Positions 5,943-7,313 of a DNA stretch of 7,313 nt are shown piece by piece. The notes beneath the pieces are model-generated. The model was not told where the DNA came from and made no database searches. It saw only the letters and a program-made list of their open reading frames with translations. Position numbers and translations under genes: made by a program. The stretch is taken from the NCBI GenBank assembly GCA_025350085.1, contig JANXYI010000081.1:1-7313 (forward strand), given 5' to 3'. Numbering within the stretch: the first letter of the stretch is position 1; every line of letters starts with the position of its first letter. This stretch comes from Deltaproteobacteria bacterium (GTDB lineage Bacteria > Desulfobacterota > Desulfovibrionia > Desulfovibrionales > Desulfovibrionaceae).

Positions 5943-6953
5943 CTAGGGCAGCGGCCGCACCGGGGCGCTGAGCCGCTCGGCTAGGCGCATGGTCAAGAGC
6001 GCGCCGGACAGGTCCTGGGAGGGCGGGGCGAGCAGGCCCGTGCGCGCAAGCCCGGCCAGGGCCCGGAGCTGGCCGGAAAACCCGGGTTTCGCGGCCGCGT
6101 CGTCGGCGTCGGGCTCAAGGGCCTCCACGCTGCCGTCGGCGTAGGTCACGCGGCAGGTCTCCAGCGGCCGGAACTCAACCGTGACCCCCTCGCCCTTCAG
6201 GACCACGGCCCAGCCGCCCGGGGAATGCCAGTTGCCGGTGTAGGAGCCGAGCGCCCCGCCCGGAAAGCGCAGGGCCGCCGCAAACTGGTCGCCCAGGGGC
6301 TCGTGCAGACTGGACGCAAAGGCGCAGATCTCCTCGGGCTCGCCGCCGAAATGGCGCAAGAGGTCGATGGTGTGCGTGGCGTTGGCAAAGACCCAGGCCC
6401 GCAGCACCTCGTCCGAGAACCGGCCCGTGGCGCGCACCGCAGGCATGCGCTCGTTGCCCTCCACATGCACGGCCAGAAGCCGCCCGCGCTCCAGCACCTT
6501 GCCGAGCCCCTTTTGAAAGATGGAGTAGTGGCGGCGGTTGTAGCCGACCATGTTGGGCACGCCCTTGCCCCCCATCGCATTGGAGGCCGCCTGGGCGACC
6601 TCCTCGGCCTGGGCCACGCTCAGCCCCACGGGCTTCTCCAGAAACAGCGGCAGGCCGAAGTCCAGGCAGGACAGGGCCACCGGGACCATGGCCTGGGGCG
6701 AGACCAGGACCATGAGGGCCTCGGGCCGGGCGCGCTCCACCAGTTCGGCCACGCTGTCCGCCACCAGGGGCACGCCGAATTCCGCGGCCAAGGCCTCGGC
6801 CCGGGCCCTGGTGCGCGAGCACAGGCCCACGGCCTCAAGCTCCGGCACGCAGTGAAGTGCGGTCAGGTGCTGGCGGGCGATGTTGCCTGCGCCGATGAGC
6901 GCCACGCGGACGGGACGGTCGGAGATCGGCGGCTGGGTCAGGGAAGAAGTCAT
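5943..6953 (-). CDS. Gfo/Idh/MocA-family NAD(P)-dependent oxidoreductase
   Basis: A soluble dehydrogenase of 336 residues, normal for the family. The N-terminal Rossmann fold has the nucleotide motif V-A-L-I-G-A-G-N-I-A (17-26) and C-S-R-T-R after beta-2 (45-49). The family signature F-L-E-K-P (104-108) supplies the catalytic K107. The C-terminal domain carries G-Y-N-R-R (137-141) and N-A-T-H-T-I-D-L (191-198), whose H194 and D197 sit where family members place the catalytic/substrate His and Asp. Members oxidise or reduce sugars, inositols, sugar nucleotides or imines; the substrate cannot be told here. ATG at 6953 with AAGGA ten bases upstream. The stop of a probable second family member lies 63 bases upstream on the same strand, so the two are likely co-transcribed. 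The gap after its stop (5740-5942) holds the kinase promoter. Confidence 0.92.
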   Translation of the reverse strand: MTSSLTQPPISDRPVRVALIGAGNIARQHLTALHCVPELEAVGLCSRTRARAEALAAEFGVPLVADSVAELVERARPEALMVLVSPQAMVPVALSCLDFGLPLFLEKPVGLSVAQAEEVAQAASNAMGGKGVPNMVGYNRRHYSIFQKGLGKVLERGRLLAVHVEGNERMPAVRATGRFSDEVLRAWVFANATHTIDLLRHFGGEPEEICAFASSLHEPLGDQFAAALRFPGGALGSYTGNWHSPGGWAVVLKGEGVTVEFRPLETCRVTYADGSVEALEPDADDAAAKPGFSGQLRALAGLARTGLLAPPSQDLSGALLTMRLAERLSAPVRPLP

Positions 6954-6971
6954 GTGCTTGTTGTCCTTCTA

Positions 6972-7008
6972 GTGTCAGGGCTGGTGTCAGGGCTTCTGTC
7001 CAGGGCCT
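6972..7008. repeat. Short tandem repeat, 12-base period, between two oxidoreductase genes
   Basis: GTGTCAGGGCT occurs exactly at 6972-6982 and 6984-6994 (period 12), followed by a degenerate third copy, TGTCCAGGGCCT, at 6997-7008. The array fills most of the 63-base gap between the two minus-strand genes and ends just before the AAGGA ribosome site (6968-6964) of the downstream gene. It could be a slippage product or a binding site in the mRNA or DNA. Confidence 0.6.
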
Positions 7009-7016
7009 GTCGCGGA

Positions 7017-7313
7017 CTAGGTGATGGGCACGTCAAGGTCGAGCCCTGCGCCGGTCAGCGGCAGCGCCACACGCTCCCCGCCCCGTTGCGCCGAAAGGTG
7101 CGCGCCGAGCACCACGTCCACGGACTCGATGCCCGCGCCAAGGGTGGGTTGTTCAAAGGGCCCCAGCAGGTCCAGCAGGCAGTCCCGCGTGGCCTGCACG
7201 ATGTCCAGCGCCGGGCCGTGGTCCATGGCTTTGGCTTCGGGCTGCACCAGGCGCGTCTTCACCGTGTGGCGCTGGTCGAGCGGCCGGGCATAGGCGCTGG
7301 CGCTGCCCGCGGG
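7017..7313 (-). CDS. Probable second Gfo/Idh/MocA oxidoreductase, C-terminal end only
   Basis: The minus-strand frame is open from the right edge of the window to TAG at 7019-7017, giving 98 readable residues; the start lies beyond the window. A GTG at 7262 is in frame but has no ribosome site and is probably internal. The end of the piece, G-I-E-S-V-D-V-V-L-G-A-H-L-S-A-Q-R-G-G-E-R-V-A-L-P-L, fits the last helix and strand of Gfo/Idh/MocA proteins, where 'a-l-e-v-v-x-A-x-x-x-S-a' is followed by 'g-x-x-V-x-l-P'. The Rossmann domain and the E-K-P signature cannot be seen, so the family call rests on this tail and on the neighbour. It is 63 bases upstream of the other oxidoreductase on the same strand. 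Confidence 0.65.
   Translation of the reverse strand, partial: PAGSASAYARPLDQRHTVKTRLVQPEAKAMDHGPALDIVQATRDCLLDLLGPFEQPTLGAGIESVDVVLGAHLSAQRGGERVALPLTGAGLDLDVPIT

Noticed and set aside
4834..5946. A 370-residue open frame on the + strand opposite the kinase gene
   Set aside because: An antisense shadow of the REC-HisKA_2 gene, with no ribosome site and no recognisable domain.
1..7313. Mobile elements, defence islands, CRISPR arrays, tRNA or rRNA genes
   Set aside because: No long repeats, terminal inverted repeats, transposase or integrase motifs, regular spacer arrays or RNA gene patterns were seen; composition looks even across the window.

Overview
This is a GC-rich (about two thirds by eye), densely coded bacterial chromosomal segment. 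It carries seven protein genes, two of them cut by the window edges. No rRNA, tRNA, CRISPR, transposase, integrase or phage gene is visible. A high-GC Deltaproteobacterium of the Desulfovibrio type fits: an acetyl-CoA synthetase beside a LytTR regulator, a REC-HisKA_2 kinase, and strong codon bias to G/C at third positions. This placement is inference from gene style, not from a marker gene.

Layout, left to right. (1) The 3' end of an unrecognised + strand gene (3-611) with a BamE/SmpA-like motif. (2) A long hairpin (662-702) between convergent genes. (3) On the - strand, acetyl-CoA synthetase acs (2702-741), and upstream of it on the same strand a receiver-LytTR transcription regulator (3743-2859). 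(4) Divergent from the regulator, a + strand calcineurin-type metallophosphoesterase (3904-4665). (5) Convergent with that, a - strand receiver/histidine kinase fusion (5739-4693) with a good candidate promoter at 5843-5814. (6) A - strand Gfo/Idh/MocA NAD(P)-dependent oxidoreductase (6953-5943). (7) Upstream of it on the same strand, the C-terminal end of what looks like a second oxidoreductase of that family (7313-7017).

How the genes may work together. acs activates acetate to acetyl-CoA, and the LytTR gene just upstream on the same strand is the obvious candidate regulator. That regulator's receiver domain keeps the phospho-acceptor Asp but has lost the conserved Thr/Ser and Lys, so it may not switch in the usual way. 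The HisKA_2 kinase has an intact receiver and an intact kinase core but no output domain, so it should pass a signal to a partner that is not obvious here. The two oxidoreductases probably belong to a sugar, inositol or amino-sugar locus extending to the right.

No clearly new multi-gene system is visible. The points most worth a second look are the degenerate receiver beside acs, a glycine/acid-rich insertion in Acs, short direct repeats upstream of the LytTR gene and between the oxidoreductase genes, and an inverted repeat over the -35 box of the kinase promoter.
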